Origin: CAYTLW01 sp964438735
Lineage (GTDB): Bacteria; Myxococcota_A; UBA9042
NCBI GenBank assembly: GCA_964438735.1
Contig: CAYTLW010000019.1
Location: forward strand, 23,693-87,692
Direction: 5' to 3'
DNA length: 64,000 nt
Part shown: piece by piece, positions 35,801-48,183 of the stretch
Position numbering within the stretch: position 1 is the first letter of the stretch
Layout: the number at the start of each line of letters is the position of its first letter
Notes under the pieces: generated by a model
What the model was told of the DNA's origin: nothing
What the model saw: the letters and a program-made list of their open reading frames with translations, nothing else
Databases searched by the model: none
Translations under genes and position numbers: made by a program

Positions 35801-36985
35801 TCAGCCGACGCGCAAGGTGGCGGCCTTCTCTTCCTCTGAAGTTGACTGGGGCTCCGGCGCCGACTCCACGGCCGCCGGCTCTGCCTCTGCACTCTCGGCG
35901 GCTGACTCCGGCTCGGCGGCGGGTGCCTGCTCTCGCGAGCGCACCGCCCGGGCCAGGCGGAACATGGCCCGAGCCGTCACCGCGAGCGCCACGGCCAGCC
36001 CGAGCAGCATGAGACCGCTGACCGGATCCTCGGTCGCCCGCATGACCACCGCAGCTCCGGTCAGCACGCAGCAGACAGCGTAGATGGCCAGCACCGCCTG
36101 GCGATGGCTGAGCCCGGCGTCCAGCAGACGATGGTGGATATGCCCCCGGTCGGAGCGGAATGGAGAGCGTCCTGTCGCGGCGCGGCGGGTGAATGCGAAG
36201 AGGGTGTCCAGGATGGGCACGCCGAGCGCGATCACGGGCAGCATCAGCGCCATGACGGTCGAGCGCTTGGCGGCGCTCCACAGGGCGGCGACCGCGAAGA
36301 CATAGCCGATGGTCATGCTGCCGGCGTCGCCCATGAAGATCATCGCCGGCGCGAAGTTGTACAGCAGGAAGCCCATCACGCTACCGGCGATGGCGGCGCC
36401 GAACAGGCCCAGGATGATGTTGCCGTCGAACCACGCGATCACGAACAGGGAGATGGCGGCAAAAAAGGCCACGCCGCCGGCCAGCCCGTCGAGGCCGTCG
36501 ATGAGGTTCATGGCGTTGATCAAGCCGGCCACCCACAACATGGTCAGCGGCAGGGACCAGATGCCGAACTCGATCACCTGGTCGAAGAGCACCATGCGCT
36601 GAAAGGAGACGCCGGCGTACCAGAGCAGCGCGCCGACCATGCACTGGACGGTGAGTTTGAGAATCGCGCCGGCGCCGTGCAGATCGTCGTACAGACCCAG
36701 CCCGACGATGGCGAAGAGGCCGACGAAGAAGGCGGACAGGCGCAGCTCATCGCCGCGGAGCACGATGGCGTAGTCGTTGGTGTGGAAGAGCAGGCCCAAC
36801 AAGGGCGCCAGCAAGCCGAGCGCGATGCCGATGCCGCCCAGGCGCGGGATCTTGCCGGTGTGGATCTTGCGGTCGCCGTCGGGCTCGTCGAACAGGTTGA
36901 ATCGCCTCGACAACCGCAGCACGATCGGCGTCATGAGCGCCGATACGCCGAGGGAGAGGAAGAAGGCGACGACTTGGGTGCGCAC
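35801..36985 (-). CDS. wecA: WecA/TagO-like undecaprenyl-phosphate HexNAc-1-phosphate transferase
   Basis: About 394 aa with 10-11 membrane helices. Diagnostic motifs: DEPDGDRKIHTGKIPRLGG, VGLGLYDDLHG (Mg-binding DD), NAMNLIDGLDGLAGG, FMGDAGSM and HIHHRLLDAG. It transfers a sugar-1-phosphate (usually GlcNAc-1-P) to undecaprenyl phosphate on the cytoplasmic face, starting O-antigen, teichoic-acid-like or capsule synthesis. The cytoplasmic C-terminal tail (about 345-394) is Glu/Ala/Pro-rich. GTG 36985 has GAGG 8 bases upstream; TTG 36991 is an alternative. Divergent from wecB, which makes the ManNAc precursor. Confidence 0.92.
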   Translation of the reverse strand: MRTQVVAFFLSLGVSALMTPIVLRLSRRFNLFDEPDGDRKIHTGKIPRLGGIGIALGLLAPLLGLLFHTNDYAIVLRGDELRLSAFFVGLFAIVGLGLYDDLHGAGAILKLTVQCMVGALLWYAGVSFQRMVLFDQVIEFGIWSLPLTMLWVAGLINAMNLIDGLDGLAGGVAFFAAISLFVIAWFDGNIILGLFGAAIAGSVMGFLLYNFAPAMIFMGDAGSMTIGYVFAVAALWSAAKRSTVMALMLPVIALGVPILDTLFAFTRRAATGRSPFRSDRGHIHHRLLDAGLSHRQAVLAIYAVCCVLTGAAVVMRATEDPVSGLMLLGLAVALAVTARAMFRLARAVRSREQAPAAEPESAAESAEAEPAAVESAPEPQSTSEEEKAATLRVG

Positions 36986-37195
36986 GAGCAATGCCTCGGC
37001 TGAACCAGGGATCCTGCAGTGGATCCAACTCTCTGTTGCCGGCCGGCAGCGCGGGGGTTTTACGCGATTTCGGGCAAGGGCGCTACAGCTATCCCGCGCG
37101 GCCGCCCGATCGGCCACTGGACGCTGGGGTCAACAAGTGCAACGCTGCGCGCCAATTGGCGGTCATGTGCGACAACCGCCAGGAGCGAGCGTGCG

Positions 37196-38353
37196 ATGAG
37201 CGAGGTTGTGCGGGTGCTGGCGATCCTGGGCACCCGGCCTGAGATCATCAAACTGGCGCCGGTCATCGAGGCCCTGCGCCGGCGACCCGATCGATTCGAG
37301 ACCCTCGTCTGCGCGACCGGCCAACACCGCGAGTTGCATGATCTGGCCATCGGCACCTTCGGTATCCGGCCCGACTACCAGCTGCAGTTGATGGATCCGG
37401 GCAGCGATCTGGCTGCCTTGACCGAGGAGGCGACCGCCCGCCTGGACGAGGTGCTGGCCCGGGCCGAACCCGACATCGTGCTCGTGCAGGGCGACACCAC
37501 CTCGGCGCTATGCGGCGCGCTGGCCGCCTTCTGCCGGCGCCTGGCTATCGGTCATGTGGAGGCAGGGTTGCGCACGGGCGACCTGTCGGCGCCTTTCCCC
37601 GAAGAGATCAATCGGCTGCTGATCAGCCGCCTGGCGAGATGGCATTTCGCCCCCACCGAGGCTGCGCGTCGGGCGCTGCTGGCCGAGGGGGTACAGGATG
37701 GGGCCATCTTCGTGACCGGCAACCCGGGCATTGACTCCCTCTTCGATGTCCGCCGCCGGCTGGCCGATGACGAGGCGACCCAGCTGCCGGCCAATATTCG
37801 AGCGCTGGGCGACAGGGAGCGCCTGCTACTGGTGACCAGCCACCGCCGTGAAAGCCTGGGGGCCGGCCTGCAGGCCATCTGCACGGCGCTCTGTCAGGTC
37901 GTGCAGGAGCACCCGGATGTGCACGTGGCCTGGCCACTACATCCCAACCCCAAGGTGCGCGCGCCCGTGGCCGAGCGCCTGGCCGGGCAGGCCAACATCA
38001 CGCTCCTGGATCCGTTGTCGTATGAGGCCTTCATCTGGCTGATGCAGCGCAGTTGCCTGGTGCTCACCGATTCCGGCGGCGTACAGGAGGAGGCCCCCTC
38101 CCTGGGCAAACCGGTGCTGGTCCTGCGACGAGCCACCGAACGCACCGAGGGCGTGGCCACGGGCAACGCGTTGTTGGTCGGCACCGAGGCGGCACCCATC
38201 GCCGAAGCCATCGGACGCCTGCTGACAGATGATGCCGCCCGGGCGGCCATGGGCCAGCGCCAGGATCCTTATGGCGACGGTCGTGCGGCGAACCGCATTG
38301 TCGCAGCGCTGGAGCAGAGCCTCGAGGTTGAACCGGCGAGCGACTCGCCCTGA
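37196..38353 (+). CDS. wecB: UDP-N-acetylglucosamine 2-epimerase (non-hydrolysing), copy 1
   Basis: About 385 aa. ILGTRPEIIKLAPVI, VQGDTTSALCGALAA, GHVEAGLRTGDLSAPFPEEINR, SHRRESLG and LTDSGGVQEEAPSLGKPVLVLR are the family signatures. It interconverts UDP-GlcNAc and UDP-ManNAc for surface polysaccharide. ATG 37196 has AGGAG 11 bases upstream. A divergent second copy lies at 61758-62867. Adjacent wecA points to a common polysaccharide pathway. Confidence 0.93.
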   Translation: MSEVVRVLAILGTRPEIIKLAPVIEALRRRPDRFETLVCATGQHRELHDLAIGTFGIRPDYQLQLMDPGSDLAALTEEATARLDEVLARAEPDIVLVQGDTTSALCGALAAFCRRLAIGHVEAGLRTGDLSAPFPEEINRLLISRLARWHFAPTEAARRALLAEGVQDGAIFVTGNPGIDSLFDVRRRLADDEATQLPANIRALGDRERLLLVTSHRRESLGAGLQAICTALCQVVQEHPDVHVAWPLHPNPKVRAPVAERLAGQANITLLDPLSYEAFIWLMQRSCLVLTDSGGVQEEAPSLGKPVLVLRRATERTEGVATGNALLVGTEAAPIAEAIGRLLTDDAARAAMGQRQDPYGDGRAANRIVAALEQSLEVEPASDSP

Positions 38354-38390
38354 ACCGGGGCCTGCTGCGACGGCAAATGGACGCGGACGA

Positions 38391-38909
38391 CTACTTGATA
38401 CGGCGCAGGTGGTCGCGCCGCGGTGAAGATCGACTCGCTTCGGCGCCACCACGGATCACGCGCAGCCCGGACGGTGGCGATTCTGGTTCCGGCGCTGGCG
38501 CCGACACAGGCGCCGACACGGGCGCTTCGTCTGCAGATACGGCCTGCAGCGAGGGCGGATGAGCGACGACCGCGCGTGCCTCGGCCGGCAGGTCTTCCGG
38601 CCATGCACCGCCTGTGTTGCGCTCGTCGTCGGTGATGGCGAAGACGGCGGGCCAGGGAATGCGGCAAGGATGGGGCCGACCGGCGAAGGACAGGGATGCA
38701 AAGGCCATCTCGTCATCGTAGACGAAGTCGTCCAGCCGGTAGGCGAGGGAGAAGTTCAGGACCAGCACCGGCCGTTCTGTGAGCCACGGCGGTACCTGCA
38801 CGCCCTCGCGTCGGGGGTCCAGGTGCACGGCGGCGATGCCGCGTTCGAGCAGCGCTTCGAAGACCGCGCGCTTGTCGCGGCAGCGGTCCGATGGGCCCGA
38901 TCCCATCAT
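38391..38909 (-). CDS. sspB: SspB-family ClpXP protease adaptor
   Basis: 172 aa. Residues 15-95 match the SspB substrate-binding fold: ALLERGIAAVHLDPR, VPPWLTERPVLVLNFSLAY, FDDEMAFASLSFAGRPHPCRIPWPAVFAI-type sequence with the conserved strand and IPW...AVF element. SspB tethers ssrA-tagged proteins to ClpX. After an acidic, Ala/Pro-rich linker there are two LRxI-type motifs, LRVIRGG and the final HLRRIK, resembling the C-terminal ClpX-binding peptide LRVVK of E. coli SspB. Its start overlaps the GNAT stop (ATGA). Confidence 0.82.
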   Translation of the reverse strand: MMGSGPSDRCRDKRAVFEALLERGIAAVHLDPRREGVQVPPWLTERPVLVLNFSLAYRLDDFVYDDEMAFASLSFAGRPHPCRIPWPAVFAITDDERNTGGAWPEDLPAEARAVVAHPPSLQAVSADEAPVSAPVSAPAPEPESPPSGLRVIRGGAEASRSSPRRDHLRRIK

Positions 38910-39391
38910 TCGGTCTCATCCTCCCATTCGAAGGCGTAGTTGAAGCGCTCGCGACCCAGGCGGCGAAAACCCATGGAGCGGTACAGCAGGCCAGCGGCGG
39001 CGTTGCCGTGATAGGCCTCCAGGTCGATGCCACGGAAGCCCTGGTCGCGGGCCAGGTCCATCACGTCGTCGACGAGCGCCCGACCCAGGCCGTTTCGGCG
39101 TGCACTCGGCGTCACGTAGAGCACCTCGAGCCAGAGCGAACGGCCGCCGAAGCGCACACTGATCACCCGGCTGGCGACCAGCACGCCGACGGGTCTGCCG
39201 CTGCCGGGTTCGCGGGCGACGAGTACGACCATGTGCGGATCGTCGACCATGTGATCGTAGACGGCGCCCAGGGCGCCGGCCTCCCAGGGCAACCGCAGGT
39301 TGTCCTGATCCTCGCCGAAGAGTCGGACCACATCTGCACGATCGCCGAAATTGGCGCGCTCGATCGCGAAGCTGGATTCTTCCGCTGACAT
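38906..39391 (-). CDS. GNAT-family N-acetyltransferase
   Basis: About 161 aa. The acetyl-CoA-binding core is visible: LWLEVLYVTPSARRNGLGRALVDDVMDLARDQG, with the RxxGxG/A pyrophosphate loop (RRNGLG), then LEAYHGNAAAGLLYRSMGFRR. N-terminal strand IERANFGDRADVVRLFGE. Substrate unknown. ATG 39391 is chosen because GGAGAGGCC precedes it; further upstream in-frame codons add unrelated sequence. Translated with sspB. Confidence 0.85.
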   Translation of the reverse strand: MSAEESSFAIERANFGDRADVVRLFGEDQDNLRLPWEAGALGAVYDHMVDDPHMVVLVAREPGSGRPVGVLVASRVISVRFGGRSLWLEVLYVTPSARRNGLGRALVDDVMDLARDQGFRGIDLEAYHGNAAAGLLYRSMGFRRLGRERFNYAFEWEDETE

Positions 39392-39568
39392 GGCCTCTCC
39401 GAGCACCTCGACAGGTCGCCGCACCGACCTGGAACACGGCCGGCAGTGTAGACCGAATTGTCCGACCCTGGCGAGCGTTGCAGGGGAGCGCCAAGATTGT
39501 CCGGCGCGCAGACGGCGTGCTACCGTGGAGCCCGCCAAAGTGCCCACGAATCTTCTGTCGGAGGTCCC

Positions 39569-40144
39569 ATGAAGTCGTCACTCATCCCCGTGCTGGTCGC
39601 CCTGACCATGGCCGTGACCGGCGTGATCATGCCCGACGACGCCAGCGCCGCCGATGATCGCGTGGTCGTCAAGCGCAAGGCCCGGCCCGGCACCCGTGGC
39701 GCCAGGGCGGCCAAGAAGAAGAAGGTGCGCAGGTACAGCAAGAAGGATAAGTACAAAAAGCCTGCTGGTCGCGTGATCACCAAGTTCAAGAACGGCACGC
39801 CGCTGTGGCTGATCCGGCAGGCTTTTCACTGCGCCTTGGATTTCAACGAGTCGAGCGGCTTCGATTGCTACACCAAGTGGGTGGTCGAGGCCCGACGCGA
39901 CAACCCCCGCGCGCTCAAGCACCTGCGCACCTACCAATGGGCGCACTTCCGCAAGTGGGCGCCCACCTACGTGCTGAACAACAAGCCCTTCACCATCTCG
40001 GAGACCCGACGCGTGCCGAGCAAGGTGACCGGCCAGACCAGCCTGGTGAAGATCTTCCTGCTCAGCCGGCAGCGCGACAACCCGGCCCCCATCGAGCTCA
40101 AGCGCGAGGCCGGGGTCTGGCGCATCAATACGAACTCTCTGTAG
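39569..40144 (+). CDS. Secreted basic protein, unknown function
   Basis: About 191 aa. Signal peptide (SLIPVLVALTMAVTGVIMPDDASA) with probable cleavage after ASA, a very basic stretch (KRKARPGTRG, KKKKVRRYSKKDKYKK, residues about 33-66), then a compact domain ending VLNNKPFTISE...SLVKIFLLSRQRDNPAPIELKREAGVWRI. The C-terminal pattern resembles NTF2-like accessory domains (inference). Ribosome site TCGGAGGTCCC. The basic segment could bind nucleic acid or anionic polymers. No family assigned. Confidence 0.72.
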   Translation: MKSSLIPVLVALTMAVTGVIMPDDASAADDRVVVKRKARPGTRGARAAKKKKVRRYSKKDKYKKPAGRVITKFKNGTPLWLIRQAFHCALDFNESSGFDCYTKWVVEARRDNPRALKHLRTYQWAHFRKWAPTYVLNNKPFTISETRRVPSKVTGQTSLVKIFLLSRQRDNPAPIELKREAGVWRINTNSL

Positions 40145-40164
40145 CGGCTAACGACCCGCGCAGT

Positions 40165-43631
<3,467 letters not shown>

Positions 43632-43635
<4 letters not shown>

Positions 43636-44528
43636 CGCTCGTTCCTACCCTCGCTGACGTCGCCCTGCAAGCGGCGTTCGGTCGCCTTGGCCGCCTGCCA
43701 CAGTCGCTCCAACTCCTCGATGGTGCGGGGGGTCGGTTCGGCCTCTTTCATGGCTCGCTCGACGTGGGCGAAACGGTCGGAGAAGCGGTCCAGGGTGGTC
43801 CGCAGGGCCTGCTCGGCGTCGACCTCCAGGTGCCGCGCCAGGCTGGTCAGGGCGAAGAGCAGATCGCCCAGCTCATCCGCGCTCGCCTGGCGATCGCCCT
43901 GGGCCATGGCCTGACGAAGCTCGGCCAGCTCCTCGTCCACCTTGGCCAGCACGCCATCGGTTTGCGGCCAGTCGAAGCCGACGCGGGCTGCCTTTTCGCC
44001 AATGCGCTGGCCGCGCAGCAGGGCCGGCAGGTTGCGGGGCACGCCGTCCAGGGCGCCGCGGCCGTCGCGCTTCTTGATCTGCTCCCAGCGGTCGACCACC
44101 TTGTCCGGCGTCAGCCGCTCCGCGTCTGGTTCCTGGCCATGTGCGCCCACTTGAAAGACATGTGGATGCCGGGTCACCAGCTTGTCGGCGATACCCCTGG
44201 CGACGTCTTCGGCGCCAAACCAGCCCAGGTCGGTCGCCACCTGGGCCTGGAAGATCACCTGCAGCAGGACATCGCCCAGCTCCTCGCGATGGGCGGCGAT
44301 GGCCACAGGGTCGGCGCTCGCCGGCTGGCCTGGCAGCGCGTGGGCGGCGGGACCCAATCCGTCGATGGCATCCAGCGCCTCGTAGCACTCTTCGATCAAG
44401 TAGGGCTTGAGGCTGTCGAGGCTCTGCTCCAGATCCCACGGACAGCCCTGTTCGGGGTCGCGCAGGCAGACCATCACCTGGACGAGGCGCGCAAACCCCT
44501 CGTCGGGCAGGTCGTCGGGATTGAACAT
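43632..44528 (-). CDS. mazG: Nucleoside triphosphate pyrophosphohydrolase MazG
   Basis: About 298 aa. N-terminal MazG domain with WDLEQSLDSLKPYLIEECYEALDAI, REELGDVLLQVIFQAQVA (EExxE...ExxD metal-binding helices), then a second copy (DEELAELRQAM...DELGDLLFALTSLARHL). VDRWEQIKKRDGR is diagnostic of the two-domain form. It hydrolyses non-canonical or excess NTPs to NMP and PPi. Located directly before dnaE with a 4-base overlap, which fits nucleotide pool sanitation during replication. ATG 44528 sits 10 bases after the preceding gene. Confidence 0.93.
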
Positions 44529-44538
44529 GGAGGGCGTT

Positions 44539-45864
44539 CTAAGGGGCGAACTCGAGCACACCGGCGTCGGCGACATTGTGGAAGTCGCCACCGACCGGCG
44601 CCCAGGCGCCCATGAAGGCCATGTTGTGGGTGCCCTTGGAGTCGATGCGGTACATGTTGGCCTTCCACTTGCTGCCCGCGGCGGGCGCCTTGTCCAGGCC
44701 GAATGCGGACCACGGAATGGCCGCTTCCACCGTCCAGCCCTTGTCGGCGCCGTCCGCGTTGACCGTGCCATCGACGGCCACGGCGTGGCGCGACTTGGCG
44801 TCGAACTTGGCCGCTTCCTGCCAGGTCGGCTTGCGATGACCGGTGAACTTGGCGTCGAAGCGGGCCTTGTTGGGCGCCCACTGGAACTCGAAGTACTCAC
44901 CGCCGCGGGGGTTGGGCTGGATGAAGAGTTCGACCACGTCGCCCTCCCAGAGCGTAGCGTCGTTGTCGGTGAACTTGTTGGCGATCTCGTCGTCCTTGGT
45001 CTCGTAGGCGACGTAGAGATGGCCATCATCCCAGGCCAGGCGGGCGCTGGTGGTGTAGGCGACGTTGAGCACGCGGCCGTCGGGCTGGCGGAAGTCGGCG
45101 GTCGGCCGGATGGCGGCCCAGGTGGGGTCGTCGAGCTTGCCGTCCAGGGTCGGCGCGGCGCTGGCCTTGGCGACCTTGTAGACCACGGACTTGGCCGGTC
45201 GCGGCGGGCGGGCGTTGGCTGCGCCACCCGCGGCGCCACGGGTGCCGCCAGTGACGTCGACGGTGGCCAGCAGGGCGCGGTCATCGTTCGTGCCCTTGGC
45301 CTTGCTGGAGGCGTGCAGGGAGAGGCGGCGATTCTGGCCGGCCTTGGACCAGGCGCCCCAGTCGAAGAAGCCCACCAGGAGCTGGGTCTTGCCGGACGGC
45401 CAGTCGCGCGGCACGGTCACGGTGACCTTGTCGCGCACGATCTCGCCCTTCTTCCATTGCGAGACGGGGTAGAGGTCGCCCACGCCATAGTGATCGAAGG
45501 GCTGGCGACGCTTGCCCGGCGCCTCGAAGTGCAGGAAGACCTTCCAGTCGCCGTGCAGGGGCTGGTCGACGCGGAAGTACATCGTGACGTCGAAGGTGCT
45601 GCCGGCTTTGGCCTCGCCGCTGAGGTCGTAACCCAGCAGAACCAGTTTGTTGTCGAAGTTGATTTCGTTGGGGTGGCCGATCTTGGGCGGCGCCTTGAGA
45701 ACATTCTCAGCGATCTGCCGCTCCTGGTCCTTCGTCAGCACGCGCGTTCGGGCTGCGGGACTCTTACAGCCGGAGACAACCAACGCGAGCCCGAGCAGGG
45801 CGAACGCGAGGGCCAGGCTGAGCCTGCGGGGGAAGTGCTTGGAATCAATGAGCTTCATTTGCAT
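44539..45864 (-). CDS. Lipoprotein with CBM9/DOMON-like carbohydrate-binding domain
   Basis: 441 aa. Signal peptide with lipobox LVVSGC (Cys about 33). Residues 60-180 form a beta-rich domain (FDVTMYFRVDQPLHGDWKVFLHFE). Residues about 220-440 match the CBM9-like fold: APTLDGKLDDPTWAAI, ARLAWDDGHLYVAYETKD, LWEGDVVELFIQPNP, GWTVEAAIPWSAFGL and MAFMGAWAPVGGDFHN. Such domains bind sugars or haem. No catalytic domain. Strong promoter at 45930-45958; mazG starts 10 bases after the stop. Confidence 0.85.
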   Translation of the reverse strand: MQMKLIDSKHFPRRLSLALAFALLGLALVVSGCKSPAARTRVLTKDQERQIAENVLKAPPKIGHPNEINFDNKLVLLGYDLSGEAKAGSTFDVTMYFRVDQPLHGDWKVFLHFEAPGKRRQPFDHYGVGDLYPVSQWKKGEIVRDKVTVTVPRDWPSGKTQLLVGFFDWGAWSKAGQNRRLSLHASSKAKGTNDDRALLATVDVTGGTRGAAGGAANARPPRPAKSVVYKVAKASAAPTLDGKLDDPTWAAIRPTADFRQPDGRVLNVAYTTSARLAWDDGHLYVAYETKDDEIANKFTDNDATLWEGDVVELFIQPNPRGGEYFEFQWAPNKARFDAKFTGHRKPTWQEAAKFDAKSRHAVAVDGTVNADGADKGWTVEAAIPWSAFGLDKAPAAGSKWKANMYRIDSKGTHNMAFMGAWAPVGGDFHNVADAGVLEFAP

Positions 45865-45929
45865 CTTTTGGGCTCCGGAGTCGGTCGCTGCGACGCCGCA
45901 GCGGCGCCTACAGGTCTCGAAGTCGCGGT

Positions 45930-45958
45930 ACTATAGAGGACTGCACCCAGGTCATCAA
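45930..45958 (-). promoter_or_regulatory. sigma-70 promoter of the CBM9-like lipoprotein/mazG/dnaE operon
   Basis: Minus strand: -35 TTGATG (45958-45953), 17-base spacer, -10 TATAGT (45935-45930). It lies about 66 bases upstream of ATG 45864, whose ribosome site is GGAG. It probably drives the downstream mazG and dnaE as well, since gaps are 10 bases or overlaps. Confidence 0.7.
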
Positions 45959-46104
45959 CGGGTTCCGGACGATCGCCGAGGCGCTCATCTCGAAGGCCGC
46001 CGCGGGGCCGCGCATGTGGCCGGATAGTTGCTCGCCATTCCGACCCGATCTCGCTATTGTTGATTCGGACGGAGCGCAGTTGCACTCCGGGGGATCCCGC
46101 GCAG

Positions 46105-46689
46105 ATGAACCCGCAACAAGGACCAACGGCCAGCCTGGCGCCCGGCGTATTGATCGCGGTGCCCGGCATGGAGGATCCCTTCTTCTCCCGCTCGGTGGTG
46201 CTCCTGGTGGAGCACGACGACGAGGGGGCGTTTGGCGTGGTGCTCAATCGCAAGGCGCCGGTCGATCTGTCGACCCTGCTCGAAGGGGCCGGGCTGGAAA
46301 ACTCCGCGGTGGAGGACGAGCAGGCGGTCTGGTGGGGCGGTCCGGTTCAGCCTGAGTCGGGCATGGTGCTCTACATCGACGAGCCGCAGCTGGGCGAATA
46401 CGTGCCCAGTCACAAGGTCTCGCCGGGATTGACGGCCTCCTGGTCCATGGAGCTGCTGCAGGACATCGCCGCGGGCAAGGGTCCGGCCGTGTTTGCGCTC
46501 TTCCTGGGCCGATCGTCGTGGGGTCCCGGGCAGCTGGAGAGCGAACTCCAGACGGGTGCCTGGCTGCCGGCGGACGCCGAGCCCTCGCTCCTGTTCACCG
46601 AGGAGCAGCTCGAGCGCTGGATTCGCGCGTTGAAGGCCATTGGCGCTGCCCCCGGCACCGTTGTGCCCGGATCGCCCGCGCAGGCTTAG
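46105..46689 (+). CDS. yqgE: UPF0301/YqgE (AlgH) family protein
   Basis: 194 aa. Typical start LAPGVLIAVPGMEDPFFSRSVVLLVEHDDEGAFGVVLNRK, then WWGGPVQPESGMVLY and FALFLGRSSWGPGQLESEL. The family is widespread and has an unresolved function; alginate regulation was suggested for the Pseudomonas member AlgH. ATG 46105 with a GGGGGA site about 10 bases upstream. Confidence 0.92.
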   Translation: MNPQQGPTASLAPGVLIAVPGMEDPFFSRSVVLLVEHDDEGAFGVVLNRKAPVDLSTLLEGAGLENSAVEDEQAVWWGGPVQPESGMVLYIDEPQLGEYVPSHKVSPGLTASWSMELLQDIAAGKGPAVFALFLGRSSWGPGQLESELQTGAWLPADAEPSLLFTEEQLERWIRALKAIGAAPGTVVPGSPAQA

Positions 46690-46809
46690 GTTCCGGCTAC
46701 CTGGCGCGACCCGGAGGGAATAACCGGGGACCGATAGCGCATTTTTTGCGGGACAAATCGGGGCATCTTCTGTATATGCGCCCCGCGTGCTGTGGCAAAG
46801 GGAGCCATT

Positions 46810-48180
46810 TTGACCCCCGCCCTGGACAATCTACCCGAGTCTTTGCGCCAGTTTCTCTTCTCTGGCGGGACGATGTCGACGATCGTGGGCGGTCGTTCGG
46901 CGCTGGATCTGTCGTTCCTTCGCATCGGTGGACGCGAGGAGGCCGGCCGATTCCTGGCCCGCTACGGCTTTGACCTGCAACGACCGACGCAGCGAGAAGA
47001 CCTGGAACGCATCCGGGCCGAGGCGGTGGGGTTCATCCGTGGTCGACTGCTACACGGCAGCGACCTGGACATGCCGTCGCTCTTCGACACCATCGGGCCC
47101 ATCGACCTGCTGATGATGGCGGCCCGGCAGACCGGCACCGGCACGTTCGAGGAGCAGTTGGAACAGGCCTGGGCCTGCTCTCTGCTGCGCGTCATGCACA
47201 CCGTGGCGCACGCGGAGAACTACTTCCAGACGCACTACTATCCGCAGATCCGCGAGGCGATCCTGGAGCGATTCGTCGACCAGGTGGACACCGCCGCCGA
47301 TGGCAGCCAGGTGCTGCGCGGCCGGACCTGTGACGTGCCCCTGGTGCGTTTCGAGGTCAAAGAGGCCAAACCGCTGCGCTCGGCGATTCTCAAGCTGCTG
47401 CAGAAGGAAGAGAACGTCGCCTACGATCTCTTCGACCACATCGGCGTGCGGATCATCGTCTCGCGCCCGGCCGACGCGCTCTTCGTCGTCCGTGCACTGC
47501 ATGAAAAGCACACCATCATGTACCCGAACATCAAGCCGACGCGATCGCGCAATACGCTGATCGACATCGAGCGTTTCGGGCAGGAGATCGGCCTGGTGCT
47601 GGCCAAGTGGGAGCGCGGACAGCTGGACGAGGAGGCGGCGCTGACGCAGCTGCGCTCGGCGGACTTCCGGCCCAGCAGCGATCCGCAGAAGCAGTGGAAT
47701 CCGCACTCCTCGGATAAGTACAACTCCATCCAGTTCACCTGCCGGCAGCTGATCCGCTTCCCGAACCCGCTCTACGATCGCCTGCAGCAGGCCCAGGACG
47801 CGGTCTCGCGACAGCTGGAGGGGCCGTTGCTTCTGCAGGTGCTGGGCACGCTGGACCTGTTCGGCATCGACCGCGAGATCCAGTTCTTCTTCCCCTACGA
47901 GGTCCAGGTCATGGATCTGGCCAGCTTCGAGCAGGCCAGCAAGGGTCGCGCGGCCTACACCGACTACAAGAACCGCCAGGTGGCCACCGCCCGTCGGCGC
48001 GTCATGGCGCGGGTGCTGGAGTTGACCGGACGGACGCCGGAGATGGGTTTCGTCGAGGAGCAGCCGCCGCCGGTCCCCGGCCACCATGTGCGCCGCATGC
48101 ACGGCCAGACCATGCACGGCCAGACCATGCACAATCGGCAAGCGACGGCCGAAGAAGTGCGACGTCGCGCCGGTTCCTGA
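46810..48180 (+). CDS. RelA/SpoT-fold nucleotidyltransferase-like protein
   Basis: About 456 aa. The central part aligns by eye with (p)ppGpp synthetases: KPLRSAILKLLQKEENVAYDLFDHIGVRIIV (basic helix, then Asp about 209 and the IR strand), SSDKYNSIQFTCRQL (the G-loop Tyr position), and FFPYEVQVMDL (Glu about 363, like EVQIRT). No HD hydrolase domain, TGS or ACT domain is seen, so it is not a long RSH. The N-terminal 170 residues have no recognised domain. The C-terminus has a short Met/His/Gly repeat. TTG 46810 is chosen for its GGGAG site; GTG 46792 and ATG 46873 are alternatives. Catalytic activity is unproven. Confidence 0.72.
   Translation: MTPALDNLPESLRQFLFSGGTMSTIVGGRSALDLSFLRIGGREEAGRFLARYGFDLQRPTQREDLERIRAEAVGFIRGRLLHGSDLDMPSLFDTIGPIDLLMMAARQTGTGTFEEQLEQAWACSLLRVMHTVAHAENYFQTHYYPQIREAILERFVDQVDTAADGSQVLRGRTCDVPLVRFEVKEAKPLRSAILKLLQKEENVAYDLFDHIGVRIIVSRPADALFVVRALHEKHTIMYPNIKPTRSRNTLIDIERFGQEIGLVLAKWERGQLDEEAALTQLRSADFRPSSDPQKQWNPHSSDKYNSIQFTCRQLIRFPNPLYDRLQQAQDAVSRQLEGPLLLQVLGTLDLFGIDREIQFFFPYEVQVMDLASFEQASKGRAAYTDYKNRQVATARRRVMARVLELTGRTPEMGFVEEQPPPVPGHHVRRMHGQTMHGQTMHNRQATAEEVRRRAGS
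48097..48132 (+). repeat. In-frame 15-base tandem repeat in the RelA/SpoT-like gene
   Basis: ATGCACGGCCAGACC occurs twice (48097-48111, 48112-48126), followed by a partial third copy, encoding MHGQTMHGQTMH. The repeat length is a multiple of three, so copy-number changes would keep the frame. Confidence 0.7.
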
Positions 48181-48183
48181 GCC

